From assembly GCA_012295225.1 (NCBI GenBank), contig WMKK01000007.1:664605-728604 (forward strand): a DNA stretch of 64,000 bases, in the 5' to 3' direction. Both the position numbers and the translations under genes were made by a program. The DNA is from Ostreococcus mediterraneus. Taxonomy: Eukaryota > Chlorophyta > Mamiellophyceae > Mamiellales > Bathycoccaceae. Under the pieces are notes generated by a model that did not search any database, was not told the DNA's origin, and worked only from the letters and a program-made list of their open reading frames with translations. This document shows, one piece after another, positions 8,233 through 16,483 of this stretch; position 1 is the stretch's first letter, and the number at the start of each line of letters is the position of its first letter.

Positions 8233-9720
8233 TTATTGTTCTTCAACGTTTGGGACTGGAAACACTCCAGCACCGTCATAGACGAGCTCCGCGCTTCGCG
8301 GACGACCTTGTGCGACGCGCACGATTTCCATGGCAGCGACGTTCGCGGCGACGTTCGCGGTGAAACTATCCATGCACCCGACAAACGCGCCTCGAGGGGA
8401 CATGGCTGCCGCTCGAGCGCCGACGCGCAAGCGACACGATCCCGCGACGTCGCTCGATATTTCAATCACCGGCGCGTTCACTTCGCGCGCCATGGCGATA
8501 ATTTCGTCCGCCTCGGCGTATGCACTCGTGCGCACGACGACATTGTACTTGTACGACGCTAAATCATCGATGCCGCACAAGTCGTCCACAGCGCATTCGC
8601 GTTGGACAAATCTCTCGCTATCCCCACTAGAGCCGAACACGTCGACGTTACCGACGCCGATGGCGGCGAATGCGGCGATGCACGCGTCGTTCGCGCCGGA
8701 ATCCGCGCCACACACCAACACGTACATTTCGCGAAGCTTGCCCAGGGAATCGTACCCAAAGAGCTTGGCTTGCGTGTCAAACGCTTCGTATTCGTCGTCT
8801 GCGTTCGCGTCATCGGCGGCGGCGTCTCCACTCGGTAAAGCTTCGTACTCGGACTTTTCCGACGTCGGTGCGAGATGTGCATCAGCACGATCAGGGCGAT
8901 ACAACGCTAACGCCTCGACGTGCGTCCATTGGTCGGCTTCTCTCAATCGTTTCGCGTTGGCCGCTCCGCCCATCGCCGCTCGACACTTACTCACCGCCAC
9001 GGCTGCGACTAGCGCACACATCGTCGCCGTTCCTGGCGCCTCCACGTCACGCACATTATTCCCAGGCAAACATTTACTCATATCCGAGCCCGTGATGCCG
9101 AGCAACGGACGAGTTTCTGGATGCGCGCGTAAAAACTCCCAATGCAACGCGGCTTGAATTTCATCCCTCGCCGCGGCGTCGCTCGACGTTAATTCCTCCG
9201 CAATCATCGCCGTCGAACTCGGTCGCAGCGCCTCATACAGCGTCTTGGACTGCGCAATGCCCGTGTCGATAAAAACCGTCCCCGTGATGGCGTTCGCAAC
9301 CGCTAAAGCGAACATCGGCGTCGCGTTTGACCCGCGAATTCTCGCGCACGCTTCGGCGCTCGCGCACGCCTGGGACAACGCTCCTCCTCCGTCACAATGC
9401 ACGACAACGTCCGCGCCGCTCGACGCAATCATCGCCGCGTCTAACACTTGCCCGCAGTGCGGCGACACGCACACATCGAGCGCTGTAGACCCAGAACGTA
9501 TCACGCGCGCGCACGCCGACGGAGCGTCTTCGCCGACATCCGCGCGCGCGAATACCCCGCCCGACGCCTCTATATCCGCGTTCACGAGCGCTCGCTCGCG
9601 CCCTTCGCGAGGATCATGAAGAATGATCGCACTCGACCTCGCGCACGACGGGTCTTTCGCGATCGCGGCGGCGATGCACGCCGCGACGCCGCCGCGCGCG
9701 CCAGTGAGCAACACCTTCAT
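8233..9720 (-). CDS. Minimised ubiquitin-E1 (UBA1)-like protein without catalytic cysteine domain
   Basis: A 495-residue protein that can be aligned by eye to the adenylation halves of UBA1. Residues 2-45 (VLLTGARGGVAACIAAAI ... IILHDP) match the inactive-half Rossmann core. Residues 190-205 (ALHWEFLRAHPETRP) match the UBA1 segment ALHQFCAQHGRPPRP. Residues 230-275 (CALVAAVAVSKCRAAMGG ... HVEALALYRP) match FIGGLAAQEVMKACSGK...YFDALECLP. Residues 310-360 (YEAFDTQAKLFGYDSLGKLR then VLVCGADSGA) match the start of the active half, NRYDGQVAVFGSDLQEKL...LVGAGAIG. The nucleotide loop GxGxxG is degraded to GADSGA. Residues 450-473 resemble the final helix of the active half. The catalytic-cysteine domain and the ubiquitin-fold domain are absent. 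Inference: a pseudo-E1, either regulatory or half of a dimer. Confidence 0.65.
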   Translation of the reverse strand: MKVLLTGARGGVAACIAAAIAKDPSCARSSAIILHDPREGRERALVNADIEASGGVFARADVGEDAPSACARVIRSGSTALDVCVSPHCGQVLDAAMIASSGADVVVHCDGGGALSQACASAEACARIRGSNATPMFALAVANAITGTVFIDTGIAQSKTLYEALRPSSTAMIAEELTSSDAAARDEIQAALHWEFLRAHPETRPLLGITGSDMSKCLPGNNVRDVEAPGTATMCALVAAVAVSKCRAAMGGAANAKRLREADQWTHVEALALYRPDRADAHLAPTSEKSEYEALPSGDAAADDANADDEYEAFDTQAKLFGYDSLGKLREMYVLVCGADSGANDACIAAFAAIGVGNVDVFGSSGDSERFVQRECAVDDLCGIDDLASYKYNVVVRTSAYAEADEIIAMAREVNAPVIEISSDVAGSCRLRVGARAAAMSPRGAFVGCMDSFTANVAANVAAMEIVRVAQGRPRSAELVYDGAGVFPVPNVEEQ

Positions 9721-9833
9721 CGCAATCGCGAATGCAACGTCCCGGCGCGCGCGCGCTCGACCGCGGCGCGTGCACGCGATGCGCCCGCGCGTACGTCGAT
9801 GCGCACTCGCGTTCGCGCGCGTCGACGCGCGCG

Positions 9834-10531
9834 ATGGCGCCGGCGAGGGTGACGGGCGTCGTCACAGTGCGTCGCGCTGTGATGCACTGCGTCGCACGTT
9901 TCTCAGCGCTCTCTCGCGCCTCGCCACGCCTCATCGCGTCCGCCTCGCGTCAGCACAGCAGCGCACACAGGCACATTTTCACGCGCGCGTCCTCGCCCGC
10001 GCCCGGGTCCTTCGTCGCCAACGCGCGCGGGGTGTTTCAGCGATTCTTTAGTGGAGCTCAAGACATGGGCGAAGACGTCACGGTGACGTTTAGTCATAAC
10101 TGAGGTGCGCGCGACGCGGTGTCGACGTTTACCGCGCGCGTCGCGATCGTTCTCGACGCGCGAGACGGGGCGCGGCGCGCGCGAGGGCGGTGGATGGGTG
10201 TGAGCTCGCGCGCGCGACGCGGTGCCCTCGAAGCGTCGGCGACTCGGCTCGGAGACGCGAGGACTGACTCTGGTTCGCCGTGCGCGGTGTGTTGTTTCGT
10301 CGCGACGCAGATGGGGGTATGCAAGAATTCGAAGCCGCAAAAGCGGCAATTCTTAAGGTGAAACCAAACGCGAATGTGATTGGCAATCGCGTGGACGCGT
10401 ATCCGATTACAGTTACGGTGACGACGGCGGATGGAAAGACGGTGTGGAGCGGGCGACAACAAGGGTTGTTCCGTAAGAATGGACGTCCGGCGCAAAAGGA
10501 GATTGAGGATGCGTTGAGAAAGCTTGGATGA
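9834..10531 (+). CDS. Probable selenoprotein of the SelH/SelW (Rdx) family, one intron
   Basis: Exon 1 runs 9834-10104, the intron 10105-10310 (GTGCGC...GCAG, ACTGAC branch motif at 10263-10268) and exon 2 10311-10531. The splice joins phase 1 (G + AT) and keeps the frame. Exon 1 carries an in-frame TGA at 10101-10103, read here as selenocysteine 90 of 163 residues. The resulting core VTVTFSHNU-DGG-QEFEAAKAAILK...YPITVTVTTADGKTVWSG has the thioredoxin-like Rdx order: beta strand, redox loop, helix, two strands. The ending WSGRQQG..RKNGRP..KEIEDALRKL resembles SelH. The U sits where CxxU is expected, but the first position is Ser (SHNU). A SECIS-like fold lies in the 3' UTR. The first 75 residues look like an organelle targeting peptide. 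Alternative: two unrelated fragments; the frame, splice and SECIS together argue against this. Confidence 0.75.
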
Positions 10532-10581
10532 TGGTGATGATGATGTGCTTTAAATGCGATGAGCTCGCGCGGCGTGGATGT

Positions 10582-10661
10582 TTTGAGACGATGAAATGAC
10601 GGCAATTTGTAAACTCGCCCTACGCGAGTCGAATTGGATTCCGATGAATATTCGTCTTAAA
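10582..10661 (+). promoter_or_regulatory. SECIS-like element in 3' UTR
   Basis: Starting 50 bases after the stop of the selenoprotein candidate. Helix 1 pairs 10582-10591 with 10652-10661 (ten pairs, one G-U). Then come ATGA at 10596-10599 opposite GA at 10643-10644, helix 2 (10603-10609 with 10630-10636, seven pairs with one wobble), unpaired T-A-A at 10610-10612, and an apical helix ACTCGC/GCGAGT (10613-10618 with 10624-10629) with a five-base loop. ATGA is separated from the AA by 11 bases, the usual SECIS spacing, and the extra apical helix is the form-2 layout. A small bulge on the 3' side of helix 2 is the only irregular part. Confidence 0.65.
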
Positions 10662-10749
10662 CACGTGCACGTGAGACGCGACGGGAGATAATGATTTAAT
10701 ATGATTTTACTGTTTTTTGATGCACGATGGTGTATAAATAAATGTACGT

Positions 10750-13449
10750 CTAAGCGTCGCTGATTTGACTACGTAGCGCGGCGACTTCATCCATGAGCGC
10801 GCGCTTCTCGCGCTCACTCGAGGCGAGGTCGCTACGTAATTCTTCACATTCCGCGGCGATGACATCCTTAAGTTTGATAATTTCGATACCAAGCTGTGCT
10901 GCTCGGGACAACTTGGCTTTTTCTTTCAAGAACGCGGCTTCTTTGCGCTTAAATTCAAGCTTGAGTTGGGCAATGTCTTCAGACGGAGGAGCGAATTTCG
11001 CATCCATGCCTCCCTCGATGATGATAGCTTCGAGCGCTTCAATCTTGACCAAAAGCTCGGCACGTTCATCATCAAACGACGAAGCGTGAGTGGCAGCATT
11101 CGATGCCTCTTCCAATTTGGCTTGCGCGGATGCGAGTTGATCTTCGAGCGCTCTCGCGTCTTGGCGCAATTTGTCCAGTTCCTCCTCACGCGCAGCGCCA
11201 TCTTCAGCGCGTCCTTGTTGCTCTTCTTTAAGATACGATTCGAGCTCATTCATAGCCTTTTCTAATTCGCCGATGTGGCGCTCGTTCGATTCCTTTTCAG
11301 CGCGAATGCTTTCAGCGCGCTCTTGCGCGCTCGCTAATTCAGCAGAGAGTCGAGCGATTTCATCAGACGAAGCATCTTGAGCGATGTTCGCTTCAAGTTC
11401 ACGCACGCGCGTGTCGAGCTCGTCCCGACGCGTCACTGCATTCGTAAGTTCTTCGCCTAGACGCGACTCGGTGTCACGCACGGCTTGCTCGAGCTCGCCC
11501 TTGCGCCATTCGAGATCCGCGATGGTTTTCGACATTTGAGCCACCTCTTCAGAGCGGTCGTTACGTTGGAGATTTTCTTCNAGTTCGCGCACGCGCGTGT
11601 CGAGCTCGTCCCGACGCGTCACTGCATTCGTAAGTTCTTCGCCTAGACGCGACTCGGTGTCACGCACGGCTTGCTCGAGCTCGCCCTTGCGCCATTCGAG
11701 ATCCGCGATGGTTTTCGACATTTGAGCCACCTCTTCAGAGCGGTCGTTACGTTGGAGATTTTCTTCNAGTTCGCGCACGCGCGTGTCGAGCTCGTCCCGA
11801 CGCGTCACTGCATTCGTAAGTTCTTCGCCTAGACGCGACTCGGTGTCACGCACGGCTTGCTCGAGCTCGCCCTTGCGCCATTCGAGATCCGCGATGGTTT
11901 TCGACATTTGAGCCACCNCTTCAGAGCGGTCGTTACGTTGGAGATTTTCTTCGAGTTCGCGCACGCGCGCCTCGAAACCATCGCGCTGATTACGCGCCTC
12001 GAAAAGTTCGTCAAAGAATCGTGATTCATTTTCGCGCATCGCTTGCTCGACTTCGTGCTTTTGAGACTCAAGATTGGAGATGTTCATCGTGAGCTCGGCA
12101 ATTTCCTCTGCGCCGGCGGCGCGCTCGATGGTTTCCTCAAGCTCGCGAATGCGTGCCTCGAGCTCGTCGCGATGATGCTGTGCGTTTGAAAAATCTTCAG
12201 CAAATCGTGATTCGGCGTCATTCATCGCTTGTTCAATCTCAGACTTTTGGAACTCCAGGGTGGATACCATAGAACGCGCCTCGAGCAAATCTTGTTCGAG
12301 CGACTTGAGTCCCTCTTCACTGTGCTGCAACTTTTCAGCAGCGTCGCATAACGCGTCTACAGTGCTTTGTTCGAACGCTTGAAGTTCGAGCTCGAGCAGC
12401 TCAGCCTTTTTCTCCGCACGCACGCGCGCCTCTTCGGCTTGCGTCACAAGCGTCGTCACCGAAGTTGATTCTCCCCCGCTCGAAGATTCCAATCTGTCGC
12501 GCATCTCAGCCTCAAGCGACTTCAGCCGGAGCTCTTCTTCCCACAACGCCCGGTTGAGCTCCTCTTCTAATTCTCGGTTCTTTGCCTCGCTTTCTTCGAG
12601 TGCTTGCGACAGCGCGTCGCTCACCGCCTGAGCCGTTTCATTGTCTCTATCCGACATGGCGCGCTCCAAATCAATCATACGCGCCTTCTCCACGTTCATC
12701 GCGTTCGCGTGCGATTGCTTCAACGCCGCAATTTCGCTCTCCAATTCCTTCACACGTGCGTCATATACGTTCGCGTCTACGGTAACATTGTCGACGCCAA
12801 TCGACGCCGCTTCGGCGGCGTCTCGCAACTCTCGCTGCACCTTCTCCAATCCGCCCCGTTCGTTCACAAACGCATACGCTCGTCGACACACCTCAAGCTC
12901 ACCTTCTTGTTCGCGCATCGCGTGTTGTAACCTTAATACATCGTCAAGGGCCCCACGAAGCTCATCGTCGCGCGTGGCGTCGGCGTCGACGACGACCGCC
13001 TCGCCCTCTTCGCGCTGCGGCGTCCCGGTCGACGTCGCCCCGGCGCCTCGCAGCGCCTCTCGCACCTTCTCCACCCCACCCCGCTCACGCACAAACTCAC
13101 ACGTCTTACGGTACGCATCAAGCTCCTCTTCAGTCTCGCGCAGCGCGTGTCTGAGCATTAACACGTCGTTCTGCGCGTTCCTAAGCTCGTCCCGCGTCGC
13201 GCTCACGTGCACCTCAGCCAACGTCTCCGCGAGCTCACTCCCCGTGCGTTCGCGCGCGTCACCCACCGCCACCTCCCGCCCGCGCGCGTCATCCGCGATC
13301 GCGCGCCGCGCGTGCGCCGCGCGTGCGCCGCGCACCGCGCCCGCGCCCGGTGCGCGCGTCGCTCGCGTCGCGCGCGCGTCAGCCCCAGCGCTGCTCGCGC
13401 ACCACCTTATCCGCGCGCGCATCGCCGCCACCGACGCCGGCGTCGCCAT
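10750..13449 (-). CDS. Long coiled-coil protein with 62-residue tandem repeats
   Basis: The ATG at 13447-13449 gives about 899 residues; an upstream in-frame ATG at 13662 would run into the divergent LPA3-like gene. The first 60 residues are Arg/Ala-rich and could target an organelle. From about residue 80 to the end the protein is coiled coil, with a 62-residue (186-base) period recognisable as repeated blocks ending in (D/E)ARVRELEENLQR. Three adjacent blocks (11395-11952) are virtually identical at the DNA level, and three N calls (11581, 11767, 11918) sit inside them, so copy number and exact sequence are uncertain. Myosin-tail or SMC-like hits would be expected from composition alone and should not be taken as homology. 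A structural filament or tether is likely. Confidence 0.7.
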   Translation of the reverse strand: MATPASVAAMRARIRWCASSAGADARATRATRAPGAGAVRGARAAHARRAIADDARGREVAVGDARERTGSELAETLAEVHVSATRDELRNAQNDVLMLRHALRETEEELDAYRKTCEFVRERGGVEKVREALRGAGATSTGTPQREEGEAVVVDADATRDDELRGALDDVLRLQHAMREQEGELEVCRRAYAFVNERGGLEKVQRELRDAAEAASIGVDNVTVDANVYDARVKELESEIAALKQSHANAMNVEKARMIDLERAMSDRDNETAQAVSDALSQALEESEAKNRELEEELNRALWEEELRLKSLEAEMRDRLESSSGGESTSVTTLVTQAEEARVRAEKKAELLELELQAFEQSTVDALCDAAEKLQHSEEGLKSLEQDLLEARSMVSTLEFQKSEIEQAMNDAESRFAEDFSNAQHHRDELEARIRELEETIERAAGAEEIAELTMNISNLESQKHEVEQAMRENESRFFDELFEARNQRDGFEARVRELEENLQRNDRSEXVAQMSKTIADLEWRKGELEQAVRDTESRLGEELTNAVTRRDELDTRVREXEENLQRNDRSEEVAQMSKTIADLEWRKGELEQAVRDTESRLGEELTNAVTRRDELDTRVREXEENLQRNDRSEEVAQMSKTIADLEWRKGELEQAVRDTESRLGEELTNAVTRRDELDTRVRELEANIAQDASSDEIARLSAELASAQERAESIRAEKESNERHIGELEKAMNELESYLKEEQQGRAEDGAAREEELDKLRQDARALEDQLASAQAKLEEASNAATHASSFDDERAELLVKIEALEAIIIEGGMDAKFAPPSEDIAQLKLEFKRKEAAFLKEKAKLSRAAQLGIEIIKLKDVIAAECEELRSDLASSEREKRALMDEVAALRSQISDA
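11395..11952. repeat. Three near-identical 186-base tandem repeats
   Basis: Unit boundaries at 11395, 11581 and 11767, each 186 bases and encoding 62 residues of coiled coil. The copies agree base for base where I compared them, apart from ambiguous calls at 11581, 11767 and 11918. Flanking sequence continues the same 186-base period (for example near 11953 and 12139) but much more diverged, so the three copies are a recent expansion or were homogenised by gene conversion. Confidence 0.9.
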
Positions 13450-13591
13450 CGCCGCCGCGCGCGCGATGCGAAAGCCCCTCACGTGCGTCTCTCGCGCGTC
13501 GCAGCGCGCGCGCGATGTCGCGGTCGCGCGCCGTGGTGTGTCGCACCGGTACACACCGATCCGCACAGTCTGACGCGGCACATCAAGCACG

Positions 13592-14515
13592 ATGATGATG
13601 ATGCGCGCGTTGTCGCCCGTACCGCGGCCGAGCGTGGCGACGCGCGCGTTTTTCGGAGGCAAGGCGCGAGGACGGGCGTCGCTGACGCCGTTTCCGGGGA
13701 ATTACGACGTCATGGAGCGACAGTGCCGCGAGGCGGTGCGCGAGGCGATGGACGATGGCGTGGAGCTCATCGAGCTCGAGTTCCCGCCCGGTGGGCTCGA
13801 GCTCGCGTCGGGGGATCTCGAAGGGAACGTGGAGTGTAACATGTTGACGTTGCGATTGCGTGGGATATGTGCGGTGTTTGAGGAGATGAAGATGGCGGAG
13901 TATACGCGCGTGTTGTTTCCGGATAAAGTTGAGGCGCGGTTGGCGTTAACCGGAAGCTCGCCGACTCCGGATGGTATTCGAGCGCCTGAGCAAGCGGAGA
14001 TGAAGAGCGTGTGGAAGGATTGGCCGGGGAAAATCGACTACGTGGATGATCCCAATTTTTTGAGCGTTTCGGGATTGGATAAGTTGTTGGGTAAGAAGGT
14101 GTCCATCGCGAAGCGTATGGACTCAGAAGACGCCGCGTTCGTGGTGGCATATCCTAGCGCCAACATCTCCGAGTTTGCGAACACTCGCGATTTGTATGAG
14201 GATTGCGTCAAGGGTACTGGGAGACCGTTGATTGTAGCGCGCGGGGAGCTGCAGCGTTACATTAGTAACTATTATCCGCCGTTTTGGAACGCGGGCGAAA
14301 TGGGGCCGTTGCGCGAATTCGCGGCGAAATTTACGGGGGTGTACGTCATTTATAACTTTAAAGGATCCAATCCGGCTGTGTTGTTTAGGAGATACCCAGA
14401 ACCGTGGCAGGTGTTGCGTCGCCGACGAGACGGTGGGCTGGAGCTCGTGCATACGTTTGAAAATTTCGTATCCGTCAAGGATGTCGCGTTGAACATCTTG
14501 CCTAGATTTCCATAG
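13592..14515 (+). CDS. DUF1995 plastid protein, LPA3-like
   Basis: A 307-residue protein whose first 30 residues (MMMMRALSPVPRPSVATRAFF) look like a plastid transit peptide. The rest fits the DUF1995 family: it opens FPGNYDVMERQCREAVREAM.DG..L.ELEFPP and contains RVLFPDKVEA, then AFVVAYP..., NYYPPFWNAGEMGPLREFA and the conserved ending ...YNFKGSNPAVLFRRYPEPWQVL. Arabidopsis LPA3 (LOW PSII ACCUMULATION 3) belongs to this family and helps insert CP43 during photosystem II assembly. The family is restricted to plastid-bearing lineages and cyanobacteria. The gene is divergent from the coiled-coil gene with 142 bases between start codons. Whether this is the LPA3 orthologue or one of the other DUF1995 paralogues cannot be settled here. 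Confidence 0.8.
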   Translation: MMMMRALSPVPRPSVATRAFFGGKARGRASLTPFPGNYDVMERQCREAVREAMDDGVELIELEFPPGGLELASGDLEGNVECNMLTLRLRGICAVFEEMKMAEYTRVLFPDKVEARLALTGSSPTPDGIRAPEQAEMKSVWKDWPGKIDYVDDPNFLSVSGLDKLLGKKVSIAKRMDSEDAAFVVAYPSANISEFANTRDLYEDCVKGTGRPLIVARGELQRYISNYYPPFWNAGEMGPLREFAAKFTGVYVIYNFKGSNPAVLFRRYPEPWQVLRRRRDGGLELVHTFENFVSVKDVALNILPRFP

Positions 14516-14609
14516 TTGTAAACACTCATTATTGTAGAATTCTGCCGAATTAATGTCGAGTATTACAAGGGATGCGCATATGAATAAGTTGAACTTGACT
14601 TCTTTACTC

Positions 14610-16256
14610 CTAGTGCCTGTCGATGTCTTCTAAAATCACTTGCGTGCTGGGTGCTATTCTTCTCAAGTATTTAAACACCCAAAACTTGAACAACACGTCG
14701 ACGCCCACGGGGACGAGGGAAACAAATATACTAATCGCATCTTCTTGCTCCTTGATGCCGTAGTGTCCGCCAATTTGACGTAACACGGTTTGCCAACCGT
14801 CTGCGGAGTGGTAACCCACGAGAACGTCGGACGAAAGCAAGAGAATGAACGCCTGCTGCGCTGGCGCGAGATTGAAAAACGTCGCCTTTGCACCCTTCAC
14901 CGCAATCTTTGCGTCATCGGCGTAGTATACAAGCGACGTCAACACCGCGGCGAAGAATACCAAGTCACCATAGCGGTTGCCATTGACTTCAACCGTGTGA
15001 AGGATCTCCTCAGCCTCGAGGCGGTCGGCTTCGTGGCGCACCTTGTCCGCCTTTTCAATCGCCGTCATCGGCGCTTGACGCCCCATCAACGTCTCAAAGT
15101 CAATTCTCTGTTCGAATTTTCGCGTGCGCTCTAAAATGGTGAATTCTTGATCTTCACTGAGCTCTATTGCGGTGTGATCTGCTGATGCTAACTTGAGCTG
15201 CTCGGAAATAATTGGATCGATGATGGACAACTGCAACGCTTGGGCGACGACGCTCGGAACGATGTAGAATTTCAATGCCCATCGCGCGGCGTCGGAATTG
15301 AGCACGTCCTTTGCCATCTCTATGATTGATTTTTGTGGCTCACCCTCTTGCTCTTCATCGTCGTCATCGTCGATATCGTCGAAATCAAAGGAAACGTCCC
15401 AACCTTCGCTCTTCTTACCCTTGGAGGCCTCCTTGGCGAACGCCCTGGCTTTTTCCTTGGCTAAACGTTTCTTCTCCTTCTCCGCCTTGGCGCGCTCTTT
15501 AGCCACACGCTTCGCCTCTCGAGCAGCTTCTCTAGCCGCATCCGCCGACTCCATTTCGTCTAAATCCACCGGCGCCTGCGATAAAATTCCGTCAAAGACA
15601 TCCGCGCTCGGCGCCTCCGTCCCATCCAACGTAGTGCCATCCAAACGATTGCCATCCCACGACAACGAATCACCCCATTCGCGCAGCACCTTCTCTTTAT
15701 CGCTAACCTTGATCGGCGTGGTGGACTTTTTGTCGCTCTCCGTCTTGGTCAAGCGTCCGAACGACGCTAAACTCTCCGCGAAATAGTCCCGCTTGCGTCG
15801 CCTATTTAGCTCTTCGCTCTCCTGCGGCGCGAGCTCAACACTCGCGCTCACATCGACCGGTGCGTCGACCGGTGCGTCGCCTTCGACACTTTCAACACCA
15901 TCGCCACCACGATCACCATCGGTATCATCACCGCCGCGTTCGCGCGCATCACCACCGTCCTCGTCGCCGCCCGACGCCTCGTCCCGCGTCGTCTCGCTCG
16001 TCGTCGTCTCATCATCCGCCACCGACGGCGCATCCGTCGGCCCAGCCACCGCGCTCGCGCGCGACGCGCGTCCCACACCAAACGCCCGCGCCCGCGCGTC
16101 TCTCGCGCCCGTTTCACCGCCACCGCGCGCGCACACCGCCGCGCGACACGGCTCGAGGTGACGTTGCATCCGCCTGTCACCGCCCCTCACGCGGCCCCTC
16201 ACGCGCGCTCTCGCGCGCAACGTCGCGCCGCTCGCGCACGCACTCGTGAAAGACAT
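14610..16256 (-). CDS. Nuclear-encoded CemA/PxcA-family envelope protein (DLDG1-like)
   Basis: The ATG at 16254-16256 (MSFTSACASG) gives 548 residues with a basic transit-peptide-like start. Residues 70-300 are acidic, Ala/Lys-rich and low-complexity. The C-terminal third is the CemA domain: hydrophobic segments around VVAQALQLSIIDPI, LVFFAAVLTSLVYYA, QAFILLLSSDVLVGYHS and FVSLVPVGVDVLFKFWVF, ending KYLRRIAPSTQVILEDI. The pair GYHSADGW and KFWVFKYLRRIAPS matches chloroplast CemA (GFHSPHGW, KYWIFRYLNRVSPS) almost position by position. CemA/PxcA proteins sit in the plastid inner envelope and affect light-driven proton movement. The nuclear paralogue in plants is DLDG1. The end is convergent with the LPA3-like gene, 94 bases apart. 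Confidence 0.85.
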   Translation of the reverse strand: MSFTSACASGATLRARARVRGRVRGGDRRMQRHLEPCRAAVCARGGGETGARDARARAFGVGRASRASAVAGPTDAPSVADDETTTSETTRDEASGGDEDGGDARERGGDDTDGDRGGDGVESVEGDAPVDAPVDVSASVELAPQESEELNRRRKRDYFAESLASFGRLTKTESDKKSTTPIKVSDKEKVLREWGDSLSWDGNRLDGTTLDGTEAPSADVFDGILSQAPVDLDEMESADAAREAAREAKRVAKERAKAEKEKKRLAKEKARAFAKEASKGKKSEGWDVSFDFDDIDDDDDEEQEGEPQKSIIEMAKDVLNSDAARWALKFYIVPSVVAQALQLSIIDPIISEQLKLASADHTAIELSEDQEFTILERTRKFEQRIDFETLMGRQAPMTAIEKADKVRHEADRLEAEEILHTVEVNGNRYGDLVFFAAVLTSLVYYADDAKIAVKGAKATFFNLAPAQQAFILLLSSDVLVGYHSADGWQTVLRQIGGHYGIKEQEDAISIFVSLVPVGVDVLFKFWVFKYLRRIAPSTQVILEDIDRH

Positions 16257-16483
16257 TTTCGCGCACCGCTGCGTGCGATGTCCGCGCGCGTTTCGCCCGG
16301 AACGACGCGCGCGATGCGGATAATGGCGCGAGAGAAATTGTGGTGACGCACCCAGCCACTGCATCTCGAGAAAAATCTCTGAAATCGTCAGAATCACGCG
16401 CACGTCGCGCGCGCCGACCGCCCATTGGTCACGCTCACGCGCGCAATCGTTGAAAAAGTTATTGTCGCACGCACTCGCGCGTC

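Noticed and set aside
13453-13662. Upstream extension of the coiled-coil protein to an ATG at 13662
   Set aside because: It would overlap the start of the LPA3-like gene. The ATG at 13449 gives a sensible N-terminus.
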